Shown: positions 9,501 through 18,096, numbered from the stretch's first letter. The stretch is 64,000 nt of DNA from Burkholderiales bacterium (GCA_035543335.1 DASZZH010000025.1:120185-184184), one strand, 5' to 3'. Numbers and translations: made by a program. The notes: a model not told the origin generated them from the sequence alone.

Positions 9501-10000
9501 CGCAGCAGCAGCCGGTTCTGCTCGCCGGCGTCATCTACAGCGTGCGCATCCAGCAGACGCGACGCGGCAGGATGGCGATCGTGGTGCTGGATGATGGCAG
9601 CAACCAAGTTGAAACAGTGGTGTTTAGCGAATTGTTCGAAGCGAACCGCGAGTTCCTGAAAGAGGACCAGTTGCTCATCGTTGAGGGCAAGGTTGGCTAC
9701 GACGAATATTCAGGAGGCTTAAGAATCACTGCCGACAAACTGTATGATTTGACTGCAGCGCGCAACCAATTCGCCCGGGTGATGCGCATCAGGCTCAACG
9801 GCGAAGCGAGTGCCTCCAGACTGCGGACATTGCTCGGCCCCTACCGTAAAGGACTGTGCCCGGTCGCGGTCCGTTATTACAACGCACAAGCGATGTGTGA
9901 AGTGCAGTTGGGCGAGGAATGGCGGGTCAATCTCGATGACGATTTGCTGCGCGATTTGTGCGAATGGCTGGAGCCTGAGAACGTGGAGGTGGTCTACTAA
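6530..10000 (+). CDS. dnaE: DNA polymerase III alpha subunit DnaE
   Basis: A 1156-residue replicative polymerase. The PHP domain starts at the N-terminus (FVHLRLHSEYSIVDG). The polymerase core has GPGRGSGAGSLVAYALGITD and the catalytic PDFDVDF. HhH, OB-fold and C-terminal parts follow, as in E. coli-type DnaE1. The start MPQPAFVH fits homologues better than the TTG 13 codons upstream. Around residues 576-600, between DWAVKF and LENIPLNDKPTYEIF, a palindromic repeat is inserted in frame and read as VRSQELGVRS...PLTPHPSPF, extending a loop that is variable in the family. The stop codon TAA is part of the 4-bp target duplication of the MITE that follows. Confidence 0.96.
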   Translation: MPQPAFVHLRLHSEYSIVDGIVRLDAAVNKAAGDRMPALALTDLNNLFGMVKFYQAARKAGLKPIIGCDMWISNEADRDKPFRLLLLAQSYPGYLLLCRLISRAYRSNQHRGRPEIRKIWFAEAPTEGLIALSGALQGDIGIALLQDNRKQAEKLAKEWEALFPQRFYIELQRSGAPHGEHYVQRALELASNLKLPVVATHPVQFLEADDFKAHEARVCIAEGYVLGDQRRPRQFTEQQYFKTQAEMAELLADIPEALANSVEIAKRCNLKIELGKSRLPLFPTPNNVSLDEYLSQRAQQGLKQRLEALYPDAKEREKQLSKYQERLEFETRTIVQMGYSGYFLIVADFINWAKQNGVPVGPGRGSGAGSLVAYALGITDLDPLRYDLLFERFLNPERVSMPDFDVDFCQDGREKVIDYVKHKYGEDSVSQIATFGTMAAKAAVRDVGRVLDLPYNFCDQLAKLIPIQPGKTITLQMAREMEPQLKEREQKEEEVHELLALAERVEGLTRNVGMHAGGVLIAPGKLTDYCPLYVAQGAEAVMSQFDKDDVEQVGLIKFDFLGLTTLTILDWAVKFVRSQELGVRSDNKDASPLTPHPSPFSLENIPLNDKPTYEIFASGNTTAIFQCESRGMREMMIKARPDRFEDIIALIALYRPGPMELIPEFIRRKQGARVDYIDRRLEPVLSPTYGIMVYQEQVMQIAQVIGGYNLGAADLLRRAMGKKDAKEMARHRAIFVMGAGKNGVPERRANDLFDLMEKFAGYGFNKSHAAAYAVLAYQTAYLKAHFPAAFMAATLSADMDDTDKVQLLYKDCLDNRLEILPPDINRSGYRFAPVGERQIRYGLGAVKGTGETAIAAMVKARETGGLFRDLFDFCLRVDKRIVNRRSIDSLIRAGAFDSLNPHRASLLASIGIAMENSEQAQRSVNQVSLFNELEGTAMQKPALVEVPDWPETVRLQNEKMALGFYLSGHPFTAYQKSVQGLVKTRLSELTPQQQPVLLAGVIYSVRIQQTRRGRMAIVVLDDGSNQVETVVFSELFEANREFLKEDQLLIVEGKVGYDEYSGGLRITADKLYDLTAARNQFARVMRIRLNGEASASRLRTLLGPYRKGLCPVAVRYYNAQAMCEVQLGEEWRVNLDDDLLRDLCEWLEPENVEVVY
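8255..8325. repeat. Periodic palindrome inserted in frame in dnaE
   Basis: The left arm (8255-8285) is a tandem array of the 7-mer TNAGGAG (TGAGGAG, TCAGGAG, TTAGGAG, TTAGGAG). The right arm (8300-8325) is its complement with variants, and 14 bp lie between. It reads without a stop through dnaE. The same 7-mer builds the trpB-trpA repeat at 37666. Confidence 0.9.
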
Positions 10001-10270
10001 GGAACCTCTGAATAAGTCCCGCCAAGCCCCGTCCCGTGAGGGTTGCGGCGGAATCGGGCGCTCGCTTTGTGCTCGCCGGAGCGTGGAGCCTCGGGTACGT
10101 GCGACCGCGAAGGCGAGCGCTGGCCCGCTCCGCTGCACAGCTTCGCAGGTGCGGACGCTACGCGGGCCCTCCTCGGCTTCGTAGTCCCGGCTACGACCTT
10201 CGTCGCGCTTCGCGCGATCATCCCGATTCCGCCAGCAACGCGGCTCACGAAGGACTTATTCAGAGGTTCC
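10001..10270. mobile_element. MITE 1, IS5-like termini, 270 bp
   Basis: A 19-bp perfect terminal inverted repeat, GGAACCTCTGAATAAGTCC, at 10001-10019 and 10252-10270 is flanked by the direct duplication CTAA (9997-10000 and 10271-10274). Duplication of a YTAR tetranucleotide and a GGAA...AAG-type terminus fit the IS5 group of insertion sequences. No transposase is encoded. The interior is very GC-rich and shares a 108-bp identical block (10069-10176) with MITE 2. It sits between the convergent dnaE and acyP genes. Confidence 0.9.
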
Positions 10271-10275
10271 CTAAG

Positions 10276-10545
10276 TCAGCGGCTGCGCAGTATATCAAAG
10301 CGCGTGAAATTTCCTTCCCCTTGGTCAATTTCCACATGCTCGACCTGTGCCGTTTCAGGTCCGTGACGCGCCCAGGCGATGATGGCATCCAACGCTTCGG
10401 GGGTTCCCTGCACCATCGCTTCCACGCTCATATCGGAACAGTTGGACACCCAGCCAGTGACGCCGAACTTCTCCGCCTGGTGGCGCATGGTTTCGCGGAA
10501 AAACACGCCTTGCACCAGGCCGTGAATGCGCAAATGCTTGACCAT
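10276..10545 (-). CDS. acyP: Acylphosphatase
   Basis: An 89-residue small enzyme hydrolysing acyl phosphates in the cytoplasm. It shows the family signature LRIHGLVQGVFFRETM, with the phosphate-binding loop and catalytic Arg, and GWVSNCSDMSVEAMVQG with the catalytic Asn. The full length matches the family (about 90 residues). The second Phe in VQGVFFR is less common than Gly-Phe/Tyr. It converges with dnaE, and MITE 1 inserted only a few bases beyond its stop codon. Confidence 0.9.
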   Translation of the reverse strand: MVKHLRIHGLVQGVFFRETMRHQAEKFGVTGWVSNCSDMSVEAMVQGTPEALDAIIAWARHGPETAQVEHVEIDQGEGNFTRFDILRSR

Positions 10546-10590
10546 CTTACTTGTCTGAAACTGAGTGGAAACGCGGCTGCTGGAAGGCGG

Positions 10591-12765
10591 CTACTTTACT
10601 TTCATTCCAGGCTGAGCGCCGGAATCGGGGCTTAACAAATAAATGTCTTTGCCGTCACCCGCAGCCAGCACCATGCTTTCGGAAACGCCGAACTTCATCT
10701 TGCGCGGCGCGAGATTGACAACCGCTACGGTGAGACGTCCTATTAGCTGCTCCGGAGCATAGGCCGGCTTGATGCCGGCCAAGACCGTGCGCTGTCCGTT
10801 GCCCAGGTCAAGCGTGAGTCTGAGCAATTTGTCCGCGCCATCCACGTGCTCGGCTTTGACGATTTTAGCGATGCGCAGGTCCACCTTGTTGAAATCGTCA
10901 ATCGTGATCTGCGCCACATTTGCGACGGCTTTTTCTCCCTCTCCCCTGGTGGGAGAGGGCTGGGGAGAGGGGGTGGTCATCATCGTTTCCTTGTTTGCCT
11001 TAACCAGCGCGGTGATCTGCTTGGGATCTACGCGGGTCATGAGATGTTGGTATGGGTTGATCTTGTGCCCGGCAGGCAAAAGAGTGTCGGCATCGTGCCA
11101 CTGGAGAGGCGGCACGCCGAGGAAAGCTTCCACATCCGCTGCGACCTTCGGTAGCACTGGCTTAAGGTAGAGCGTGAGTAGGCGAAAGAGGTTTATCCCA
11201 ATTGTGCACACTACGTGTAACGGCTCTTGTCGAGCAGGGTCCTTGGCTAACTCCCAGGGCTTTTTGTCATCGACGTATCGATTGGCAACGTCGGCCAGTT
11301 CCATTACTTGCCGAACTACCCGCCCGAACTCCCGCTGCTCATATGCGTGCCGAACATCCAGTCCAAGATTGCGGACCCAATCGAACATATCTCCGGCATC
11401 GTAGCCTTGGCGAAATACATATCCCTTTCCGACCATCATGGCGCCCTGTCCCTCGCGTTGCCTCCGCGCGATCTCTCGGGCTACTTCCTCATCCGACACC
11501 TGTTTCACATACAGAGTGGGATCGACTTTGGGGAGACTACTGGCAAGCCTCCCACCGAAGAGCTTGGTTATGAACCCGGCACATCGGCTCGCGATATTGA
11601 CGTACTTACCCACCAAATCACTGTTCACCCGCGCAACAAAATCTTCCAAGTTCAGGTCAATGTCCTCCATGGTCGAATTGAGCTTGGCGGCGTAGTAGTA
11701 ACGTAGCCACTCTGGATTAAGGTTTTGGTCGAGATAACTTCTGGCCGTGATGAACGTGCCGCGGCTCTTGGACATCTTCTCGCCGTTCACGGTGAGAAAG
11801 CCGTGGGCGTAGATCTTGGTCGGCGTGCGATAGCCCGAGTGTTCGAGCATCGCCGGCCAGAACAGCGCATGGAAATAAAGAATGTCCTTGCCGATGAAGT
11901 GGTACAGATCGGTCTTGGAGTCTTTTTTCCAGAAATCGTCGAAATCAATGGTTTTTTGCTTGCAAAGATTCTTGAAGCTCCCCATGTAGCCGATGGGCGC
12001 ATCGAGCCAGACGTAAAAAAACTTCTTGTTATCTGTGCCAGGGATAGGAAAGCCGAAGTAAGGCGCGTCGCGCGAGATATCCCAGTCGTGCAGGCCGGCA
12101 GCGAACCACTCTTTTAGCTTATTAGCCGCCTTGGGTTGCAAACGTTCGCCCGATTGAGTCCATTCCTTGAGAAACTTTTCGCATTTGTCGAGCTTGAAGA
12201 AGTGGTGCTCCGACTTCTTTTTTACCGGGGCTGTGCCGGAAACCGCCGAATAGGGATTAATCAGTTCGGTGGGCGAATACGCCGAGCCGCACACCTCGCA
12301 GGCGTCACCATACTGGTCCTTGGAGTGGCACTTGGGGCATTCGCCCTTGATGAACCGGTCGGGCAGGAACATTTCCTTGACCGGGTCGTAGAATTGCTCG
12401 ATGGCGCGTTTTTCAATCAGCCCCGCCTGGCCGAGCTTGGCGTAAATATCGTTGGCGTAGTACCGGGTTTCGTCGGAATGAGTCGAGTAGTAATTGTCGA
12501 ACTCGATATGGAAGCCCTGAAAATCGTGCAAGTGCTCACCGTGCATGCGTTCAATCAAAGCTTCGGGTGTAATGCCCTCGGCTTCCGCGCGCAGCATGAT
12601 GGGAGTACCGTGGGTGTCGTCGGCGCAGACGTAGTAGCACTCGTGCCCCTGCATTTTCTGGAAGCGCACCCAGATATCGGTCTGAATGTATTCGACCAGA
12701 TGCCCCAGATGAATCGCGCCGTTGGCGTAGGGCAGGGCGGAAGTGACGAGGATTTTGCGCTTCAT
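10591..12765 (-). CDS. metG: Methionyl-tRNA synthetase
   Basis: A 724-residue class I synthetase. The HIGH-type motif is HLGH in [13 protein letters not shown], a zinc knuckle is formed by CPKC and CEVC, and the KMSKS loop is in [11 protein letters not shown]. The C-terminal tRNA-binding domain starts at [17 protein letters not shown] and supports dimerisation. The linker before that domain carries an in-frame palindromic repeat translated [13 protein letters not shown]. From about 11180 to 11720, covering the anticodon-binding domain, codon choice changes (GGA, CGA, AGT, GTA) compared with the rest of the gene, and residues [20 protein letters not shown] look non-standard. This suggests a recombined segment. 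Confidence 0.95.
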   Translation of the reverse strand: MKRKILVTSALPYANGAIHLGHLVEYIQTDIWVRFQKMQGHECYYVCADDTHGTPIMLRAEAEGITPEALIERMHGEHLHDFQGFHIEFDNYYSTHSDETRYYANDIYAKLGQAGLIEKRAIEQFYDPVKEMFLPDRFIKGECPKCHSKDQYGDACEVCGSAYSPTELINPYSAVSGTAPVKKKSEHHFFKLDKCEKFLKEWTQSGERLQPKAANKLKEWFAAGLHDWDISRDAPYFGFPIPGTDNKKFFYVWLDAPIGYMGSFKNLCKQKTIDFDDFWKKDSKTDLYHFIGKDILYFHALFWPAMLEHSGYRTPTKIYAHGFLTVNGEKMSKSRGTFITARSYLDQNLNPEWLRYYYAAKLNSTMEDIDLNLEDFVARVNSDLVGKYVNIASRCAGFITKLFGGRLASSLPKVDPTLYVKQVSDEEVAREIARRQREGQGAMMVGKGYVFRQGYDAGDMFDWVRNLGLDVRHAYEQREFGRVVRQVMELADVANRYVDDKKPWELAKDPARQEPLHVVCTIGINLFRLLTLYLKPVLPKVAADVEAFLGVPPLQWHDADTLLPAGHKINPYQHLMTRVDPKQITALVKANKETMMTTPSPQPSPTRGEGEKAVANVAQITIDDFNKVDLRIAKIVKAEHVDGADKLLRLTLDLGNGQRTVLAGIKPAYAPEQLIGRLTVAVVNLAPRKMKFGVSESMVLAAGDGKDIYLLSPDSGAQPGMKVK
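10933..10975. repeat. CCCTCTCC/GGAGAGGG palindrome inside metG
   Basis: A short palindrome (CTCCCTCTCCCC, short loop, GGGAGAGGG, then GGGGAGAGGGGG) is read in frame in the metG linker. Repeats of this CCCTCTCC/GGAGAGGG type are widespread in proteobacterial genomes. A related copy is nested inside the hemH-hrcA repeat (60689-60733). Confidence 0.85.
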
Positions 12766-12871
12766 GAATCGGGATGGCTTAAATTGCTGAATTGTAACAA
12801 AGCTATATGCGTGACGGGTATAATTGTTTAAAATTTACAGTCTGGCATTGAGCGGGTTTAGAGGAAAAGTA

Positions 12872-13960
12872 ATGGCCATTACTGAACAGCAGGTGCAAAG
12901 CGCGCTTAAGGAAATCACCGATCCTTATACGCACAAGGACTACGTTTCCAGCAAGTGGGCTAAGAACATCAAGATTGACGGCAACGACGTCTCGCTCGAC
13001 ATCGCGCTCGGCTATCCGGCGAAAAGCGTGAGCGAGCAGATCCGCAAACAGGTCATCGCCAGGCTCAAAACCCTTCCCGGCGTCGGCAACATCAGTGTGA
13101 ATGTTTCGACCAAAATTGTCTCGCACAGCGTGCAGCGGGGCGTAAAGCTCATTCCTAACGTCAAGAACATCATCGCCGTGGCTTCCGGCAAGGGGGGCGT
13201 GGGCAAATCCACCACCGCGGTGAATCTGGCTCTCGCCCTTTTGGCCGAGGGCGCATCGGCGGGGATACTGGACGCGGATATTTACGGCCCGTCGCAGCCG
13301 ACCATGCTGGGAATTCAAGGCCGGCCGGAATCGCGCGACGGCAAGAGCCTCGAGCCGATGGAAGCGCATGGCCTGCAGGCGATGTCAGTCGGTTTCCTGA
13401 TTGACATGGATACGCCCATGGTGTGGCGCGGGCCGATGGTGACGCAGGCGCTGGAACAATTGCTTACCGAAACCCGCTGGCGTGAACTGGATTACCTGGT
13501 GGTGGATATGCCGCCCGGCACCGGCGATATTCAACTGACGCTGGCGCAGAAAGTGCCGGTCACTGGCGCGGTGATCGTCACCACGCCGCAGGATATTGCG
13601 CTGATGGACGCGCGCAAGGGGCTCAAGATGTTCGAGAAAGTTGGGATTGCCATCATCGGCATCGTGGAAAACATGAGCACCCACATCTGTTCCAAGTGCG
13701 GGCATGAAGAGCATATTTTCGGCGCGGGCGGCGGCAAGAAGATGTGCAAGGATTACAACGCGGAGTTTTTAGGTTCGCTCCCTCTCGACATCAACATCCG
13801 CGAGCAGACGGATTCCGGCATGCCGACTGTGGTGGCCGACCCCGACGGGCAAATCAGCCAGATTTACCGCAACATCGCCCGCCGCGTTGCGCTCAAGATT
13901 GCAGAGCAGGCGCAGGACCGCAGCGCGCTGTTCCCGAAGATTGTGATTCAGAATACATAA
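12872..13960 (+). CDS. apbC: Iron-sulfur cluster carrier, Mrp/ApbC ATPase
   Basis: A 362-residue P-loop ATPase that binds and transfers Fe-S clusters. An N-terminal MIP18/DUF59-like domain (about residues 1-85, [15 protein letters not shown]) is followed by the deviant Walker [10 protein letters not shown], then [18 protein letters not shown]-terminal CxxC (CSKCGHEE) bridges the cluster in the dimer. The start is the ATG after GAGGAAAAG. Sixteen further in-frame codons upstream lack such a site. A TATAAT hexamer at 12819-12824 is a likely -10 box for this gene. It is divergent from metG. Confidence 0.95.
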   Translation: MAITEQQVQSALKEITDPYTHKDYVSSKWAKNIKIDGNDVSLDIALGYPAKSVSEQIRKQVIARLKTLPGVGNISVNVSTKIVSHSVQRGVKLIPNVKNIIAVASGKGGVGKSTTAVNLALALLAEGASAGILDADIYGPSQPTMLGIQGRPESRDGKSLEPMEAHGLQAMSVGFLIDMDTPMVWRGPMVTQALEQLLTETRWRELDYLVVDMPPGTGDIQLTLAQKVPVTGAVIVTTPQDIALMDARKGLKMFEKVGIAIIGIVENMSTHICSKCGHEEHIFGAGGGKKMCKDYNAEFLGSLPLDINIREQTDSGMPTVVADPDGQISQIYRNIARRVALKIAEQAQDRSALFPKIVIQNT

Positions 13961-13974
13961 CAACTTTTCCCGCC

Positions 13975-14541
13975 ATGTCCATCAAATCCGACAAATGGAT
14001 CCGCCGCATGGCGGAGCAACACCGCATGATCGAGCCGTATGAGCCCAACCAGATTAAACAGGTGAACGGCCAACGCGTGGTGTCTTTCGGTACTTCGAGC
14101 TACGGCTACGACGTCCGCTGTTCGAGCGAATTCAAGCTTTTCACCAACATCAACACCACCATCGTCGATCCCAAGAGTTTTGACGAAAAATCATTCGTGG
14201 ATATCAAGGGCGATTTCTGCATCATTCCGCCGAATTCTTTTGCGCTGGCGCGCACCGTCGAGTATTTCCGCATCCCGAGAAATGTGCTGACCCTGTGCTT
14301 GGGCAAATCCACCTACGCCCGCTGCGGCATCATCGTCAACGTGACGCCGCTGGAGCCGGAATGGGAGGGCTACGTGACGCTGGAGTTTTCCAATACGACG
14401 CCCCTGCCGGCAAAAATCTATGCCAATGAAGGGGTTGCGCAAGTGGTGTTCTTCGAGTCGGACGAAGTCTGCGCCACATCCTACAAAGACCGTGGCGGCA
14501 AATACCAAGGCCAGCACGGCGTGACCCTGCCGAAAATTTAA
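13975..14541 (+). CDS. dcd: dCTP deaminase
   Basis: A 188-residue enzyme converting dCTP to dUTP for thymidylate synthesis. Family landmarks include [20 protein letters not shown] and [22 protein letters not shown] (nucleotide binding and catalytic Glu region) and the C-terminal [11 protein letters not shown]. Length is as expected. The start is the ATG at 13975; the frame is open further upstream only as a shadow of apbC. It lies 14 bp after apbC, probably co-transcribed. thyA and folA, which act in the same pathway, are also in the window. Confidence 0.95.
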   Translation: MSIKSDKWIRRMAEQHRMIEPYEPNQIKQVNGQRVVSFGTSSYGYDVRCSSEFKLFTNINTTIVDPKSFDEKSFVDIKGDFCIIPPNSFALARTVEYFRIPRNVLTLCLGKSTYARCGIIVNVTPLEPEWEGYVTLEFSNTTPLPAKIYANEGVAQVVFFESDEVCATSYKDRGGKYQGQHGVTLPKI

Positions 14542-14657
14542 GTCCTGACCCCGATTTTACCGGCCCAAGTTGCGGTAATTCAGTCACTTAAAATTTTTCT
14601 TGATATTTCTTAATCCCGCACCTACTATTAGTAGTGGTTTCACTCCAAAAATTTGTC

Positions 14658-14685
14658 TTGCATCCCCCAAAGAGGGGGGTATAAT
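14658..14685 (+). promoter_or_regulatory. Likely sigma-70 promoter for the leader ORF and decarboxylase
   Basis: A perfect -10 TATAAT lies at 14680-14685, with TTGCAT as -35 (14658-14663) and a 16-bp spacer. The spacer contains a C5/G6 inverted repeat (CCCCCAAAGAGGGGGG), which is unusual and could be an operator. Transcription would begin about 40 bp before the small leader ORF. Confidence 0.6.
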
Positions 14686-14732
14686 TCGCCCCATTTTCTA
14701 TTGCGCAGCACCTGGCTCTAGAGGAGGTCATC

Positions 14733-14804
14733 ATGACAAGCAAGAGGAAATACTTCAGCGTGGTTTACAACGAACTGATTAATGTTCACATTCCAGTGAC
14801 GTAG
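14733..14804 (+). CDS. Possible 23-residue leader peptide upstream of the decarboxylase
   Basis: A short ORF, MTSKRKYFSVVYNELINVHI plus PVT, has a strong ribosome site (GAGGAGG at 14721-14727). It lies between a promoter and the decarboxylase gene and ends 24 bp before that gene. Small upstream ORFs that sense ornithine or polyamines control some ornithine decarboxylase genes (speFL of E. coli). This one has no visible sequence similarity to SpeFL that I can judge, so the leader role is inferred from position, ribosome site and size. Confidence 0.5.
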   Translation: MTSKRKYFSVVYNELINVHIPVT

Positions 14805-14828
14805 CGCCTCGACTGAAGGAGTCCCTCA

Positions 14829-16004
14829 ATGCAAATGCGCACTGCTGCTGTACGACGAAGAATCAAACACGAAGAAATCTTCGATACACATCCCGAAGTA
14901 AGCCTGGATTTTGAGCACGTCCGGCAAGCCCTCGCCAAGGGTTACAGCAAGCCTTTCCTGCTCGTCGATACCGACATCGTCCGCACCAAAATCCGTCGTT
15001 TCCAAGCCGCTTTGCCGCGCGTGCATCCGCACTACGCGGTGAAAGCCAATCCTCATCCGCAAGTGCTGAAGACCATGATTGCGGAAGGCACAGGCTTTGA
15101 AATCGCCTCCATCGCCGAGCTCGACATCCTGCTCGGCCTGGGCGTGGCGGCCGGTGGAATCTATTACAGCAACCCGATGAAGTCGCGGCAGTACATCGAG
15201 TATGCGGCGGCCAAGGGCGTGGAATGGTATGTGATCGACAGCGTGGAAGAACTGCGCAAGATCGTGAGCGTGAAGCAGGATGCGAAACTGTATTTGCGCA
15301 TCGACACCCCCAACATCGGCAGCGATTGGCCGCTTTCCGGCAAGTTCGGCGCGCATCCGACCGAAGTGCGCGAAATGATCCGCGCCGCGGTGGAACTGAA
15401 AGCCGATCTCGCGGGCGTCACTTTCCATGTCGGTTCGCAGTGCCGCAATCCGCAGAACTGGCGGGTCGGCATCGAGAACGCGCTGAAAGTGTTCCAGCAA
15501 ATGCGCGTAGCGGGCATGAATCCGCGGCTTCTCAACATCGGCGGCGGCTATCCGGTGCGCCATGTGAAGCCGATTCCCTCAATCGAGAAAATCGGCGAAG
15601 TGGTGAACGAAGCGATTGCCCGGGTGCCGGAAACCGTCCGTATCATGGCCGAGCCCGGACGCTATCTGGTCTCCGACGCCGCGTATTTCGTGTGCCGCGT
15701 GGTCGGCACCGCGACCCGCGCGGGCAAGCGCTGGATGTACTGGGACGCCGGCGTGTTCGGCGGCATCATCGAAACCCAGGAAGGTCTGATTTATGAAGTG
15801 CGCACCGACCGCAACGGCCGGCTCGTTCCCTGGGTGGTGGCGGGCCCGACCTGCGATTCGATGGACGTGCTGATGCGCGATCATTTGCTGCCGGAAGACG
15901 TGCAAGAAGGCGATTACATCTACATTCCCAACGCCGGCGCGTACACCAGCTCCTACGCCAGCAACTTCAACGGCTTCCCGCTGCCGGATGTAATCGTTAT
16001 CTAG
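14829..16004 (+). CDS. PLP-dependent ornithine/lysine-type decarboxylase (alanine-racemase fold)
   Basis: A 391-residue group IV decarboxylase. The PLP lysine is K72 in HYAVKANPHP, followed by the barrel segments FEIASIAELDILL and TFHVGSQC, the glycine-rich phosphate loop NIGGGYP, and the Cys/Asp active-site pair in GPTCDSMDVL near residue 345. This is the bacterial/eukaryotic ornithine decarboxylase type, making putrescine from ornithine in the cytoplasm. Some close relatives prefer lysine, so the substrate is not certain. A ribosome site AGGAG precedes it. It has its own promoter and leader upstream and a strong terminator downstream. Confidence 0.88.
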   Translation: MQMRTAAVRRRIKHEEIFDTHPEVSLDFEHVRQALAKGYSKPFLLVDTDIVRTKIRRFQAALPRVHPHYAVKANPHPQVLKTMIAEGTGFEIASIAELDILLGLGVAAGGIYYSNPMKSRQYIEYAAAKGVEWYVIDSVEELRKIVSVKQDAKLYLRIDTPNIGSDWPLSGKFGAHPTEVREMIRAAVELKADLAGVTFHVGSQCRNPQNWRVGIENALKVFQQMRVAGMNPRLLNIGGGYPVRHVKPIPSIEKIGEVVNEAIARVPETVRIMAEPGRYLVSDAAYFVCRVVGTATRAGKRWMYWDAGVFGGIIETQEGLIYEVRTDRNGRLVPWVVAGPTCDSMDVLMRDHLLPEDVQEGDYIYIPNAGAYTSSYASNFNGFPLPDVIVI

Positions 16005-16017
16005 TTTTTAATGCGAC

Positions 16018-16055
16018 AAAGCGGATTGCGGCCCGTGCCGCAATCCGCTTTTTAT
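16018..16055 (+). terminator. Rho-independent terminator
   Basis: A 15-bp perfect stem (AAAGCGGATTGCGGC at 16018-16032, complement at 16037-16051) with a 4-nt loop is followed by TTTATTT. It ends decarboxylase transcription. The A-rich 5' side means it could also serve folA, which converges here and whose stop codon lies at its edge. Confidence 0.92.
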
Positions 16056-16588
16056 TTGTGGTGCACTGAAAAGATGTAATCGTACGGATTTTTTTCGTCG
16101 GCTTTAAATTCTTCTTTCGATATTTGTTTCCAGCCCCTTAAGTCGAAATCGGGCATGATAGTGTCGCCTTCGATTTCCGCCTGCACCGTGGTGAGATAAA
16201 TCCGGTTGGCAAGCAGCAGCGCCTCTTTAAACAACTGCGCGCCGCCGATGATGAAAATTTCCTCATCGTTGCCGCAGGCCGCAATCGCCGCCTGCAATGA
16301 ACCCACCACGATGGCGCCGGGCACCCGGTATTTGCGGTCGTGCGTCACAATCACCGTGGTGCGGCCGGGCAAAAGCCGATTCAGCGATTCGTAAGTCTTG
16401 CGCCCCATGACAATGTGGTGGCTCATGGTGAGTGATTTGAACATCTGCAATTCGCGCGGCAGGCGCCAGGGAATGCGGTTACTCCTGCCGATCACGCGGT
16501 TTTTTGCCATCGCGGCGATGATTGAAATATGCCGTTTTGTCAAATGGGGTGCCAAGGGTGTGAGCAATGTCGCAGAGGGTTTGGCCAC
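16052..16588 (-). CDS. folA: Dihydrofolate reductase
   Basis: A 178-residue enzyme reducing dihydrofolate with NADPH. It shows SIIAAMAKNRVIGRSNRIPW (substrate and Met20-loop region), MGRKTYESL, and IFIIGGAQLFKEAL (NADPH pocket). The frame begins with GTG at 16588 (MAKPSATLLTPLAPHLTKRH). The family normally starts at ISIIAAMA, and the only possible later start before it is a TTG (LTKRH), so the true N-terminus is uncertain by about 15 residues. It is divergent from the sensor kinase gene with a 68-bp gap. Confidence 0.93.
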   Translation of the reverse strand: MAKPSATLLTPLAPHLTKRHISIIAAMAKNRVIGRSNRIPWRLPRELQMFKSLTMSHHIVMGRKTYESLNRLLPGRTTVIVTHDRKYRVPGAIVVGSLQAAIAACGNDEEIFIIGGAQLFKEALLLANRIYLTTVQAEIEGDTIMPDFDLRGWKQISKEEFKADEKNPYDYIFSVHHK

Positions 16589-16656
16589 GGTTATGTTATT
16601 GTATTGCCGGAATGGAGATTTTACGCGAATTATAAATCACGCTGGCGGTTCCCACA

Positions 16657-18096
16657 GTGAAGCTCTACTACCCCAAATCATTTCTGCAGCTGATTCTGCT
16701 GGGTTTTGTCCTGGTGTCCGTGCCGCTGGTTTTCGCTTTTTTCAACGCCGCACTGTACGTTGATCGGCTCGCCAACCAGAGCCAGAAGGCGGTGTACCAG
16801 GCGGTGCAGGTGACCCAGGGCAACCGCATCCTGGTCGAGCAGCTCACGCAATTGGAGCGCACGGTACGCCAGTTCATCATTCTCGGCGACCAGAGCCTGC
16901 TCGAGGGCTACGCCAAGACGCACCAGAACTTCCGCGAGACCGCATTTGAACTTGCGCGACTGCCGCTCGACGAGGCGCAGAAAAAAGCGCTGGACGAGCT
17001 GGTGGAGCGGGAGCAAAAGCTCTATGCCGGCTTGCAAAAAAATCCGCAAGACCCTGGCACCAGCAAGTCCATGGCGCTGGAGTACGTATTGCTCTCCGAT
17101 CTTGCCCAATCCATTCTGGCGCAAAGCAACCTGCTGATTGACCGCGAAGTGGATGTGCTGCAACAGACCGCGGCACAGGCGCAACGGATTCTGCTGTGGC
17201 AGGTGCTGGCGTCCATCCCGATTGCCATCCTGCTGGCGGTGGGTTTCACTATTCTTATCGCGCGGCCGATCCACCAGCTTGACAATGCGATCCGCCAGCT
17301 GGGGGGCGAGCATTTTTCCTCGACCATCGAAGTGAAAGGGCCGCAGGATCTGGAGAACCTCGGGCAGCGGCTCGACTGGCTGCGGCAGCGGCTGATTGAG
17401 CTCGAGCAGCAGAAAACCCGTTTCTTGAGGCATGTATCGCACGAACTGAAAACGCCGCTTACCGCGATCCGCGAAGGCAGCGAACTGTTGAACGATGAAG
17501 TGGCGGGGAAATTGAGCGGAGAGCAGCGGGAAATCACCTCCATCCTGCGCCAAAACAGCCTACAATTACAGAAACTGATTGAAGATTTGCTGAGCTACCA
17601 TACCAGCAAGTTCCGCAACACCGCTCTCGACCTGAAGGCGGTCGACCTCAAAAACATCGTGGATAAAGTGGCAGAAGACCAGAAGCTGGCGCTGGTGTCG
17701 AAAAACCTGCAACTGCAAACGATTTGCTGCGAAACCACTTTTTTGGGGGATCAGGAAAAGCTGCGAGTAATCGTTGATAATTTGCTATCGAATGCCATCA
17801 AATACTCTCCGCAAGGCGGAACGATACAGATCAACCTGGAGCGCGACGACAAAATGCTGCAGCTTGATGTGATTGACGGCGGCCTGGGCATTGCCGAGGA
17901 AGACAAAAGCCGGGTGTTCGATGAGTTTTATCAGGGCCGGCCGGCGGCCAACAGCGCGGTCAAGGGCAGCGGCCTCGGCCTGGCAATAGCAAGAGAGCAT
18001 GTGGTGGCGCATGGTGGCAATATCGAAATCATGGACAGCAACGCATCAGGCGCGCATTTCCGCGTGACCTTGCCGTGCAGGCGGGCGGGCGAATGA
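16657..18096 (+). CDS. glrK: Sensor histidine kinase, GlrK/QseE type
   Basis: A 479-residue inner-membrane kinase. TM1 is at about residues 9-34. A periplasmic helical sensor with several Gln/Leu heptads runs to about 180. TM2 is at about 183-201, then HAMP (ARPIHQLDNAIRQLGG). The dimerisation helix has the phospho-acceptor H262 in HVSHELKTPLTAI. The ATP domain has NLLSNAIKYSP (N box), DGGLGI, and GSGLGLAIA. It starts with GTG. Gene order kinase-lipoprotein-NtrC-like regulator matches glrK-qseG-glrR of enterobacteria, where the system senses envelope state. The stop overlaps the next start as ATGA. Confidence 0.9.
   Translation: MKLYYPKSFLQLILLGFVLVSVPLVFAFFNAALYVDRLANQSQKAVYQAVQVTQGNRILVEQLTQLERTVRQFIILGDQSLLEGYAKTHQNFRETAFELARLPLDEAQKKALDELVEREQKLYAGLQKNPQDPGTSKSMALEYVLLSDLAQSILAQSNLLIDREVDVLQQTAAQAQRILLWQVLASIPIAILLAVGFTILIARPIHQLDNAIRQLGGEHFSSTIEVKGPQDLENLGQRLDWLRQRLIELEQQKTRFLRHVSHELKTPLTAIREGSELLNDEVAGKLSGEQREITSILRQNSLQLQKLIEDLLSYHTSKFRNTALDLKAVDLKNIVDKVAEDQKLALVSKNLQLQTICCETTFLGDQEKLRVIVDNLLSNAIKYSPQGGTIQINLERDDKMLQLDVIDGGLGIAEEDKSRVFDEFYQGRPAANSAVKGSGLGLAIAREHVVAHGGNIEIMDSNASGAHFRVTLPCRRAGE

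Noticed and set aside
10036..10635. Open frame of 199 codons over MITE 1 and acyP
   Set aside because: It reads MITE interior and the antisense of acylphosphatase; no domain.
14826..15563. Long minus-strand open frame opposite the decarboxylase
   Set aside because: His/Ala/Arg-rich mirror of a high-GC coding strand, with no recognisable domain.
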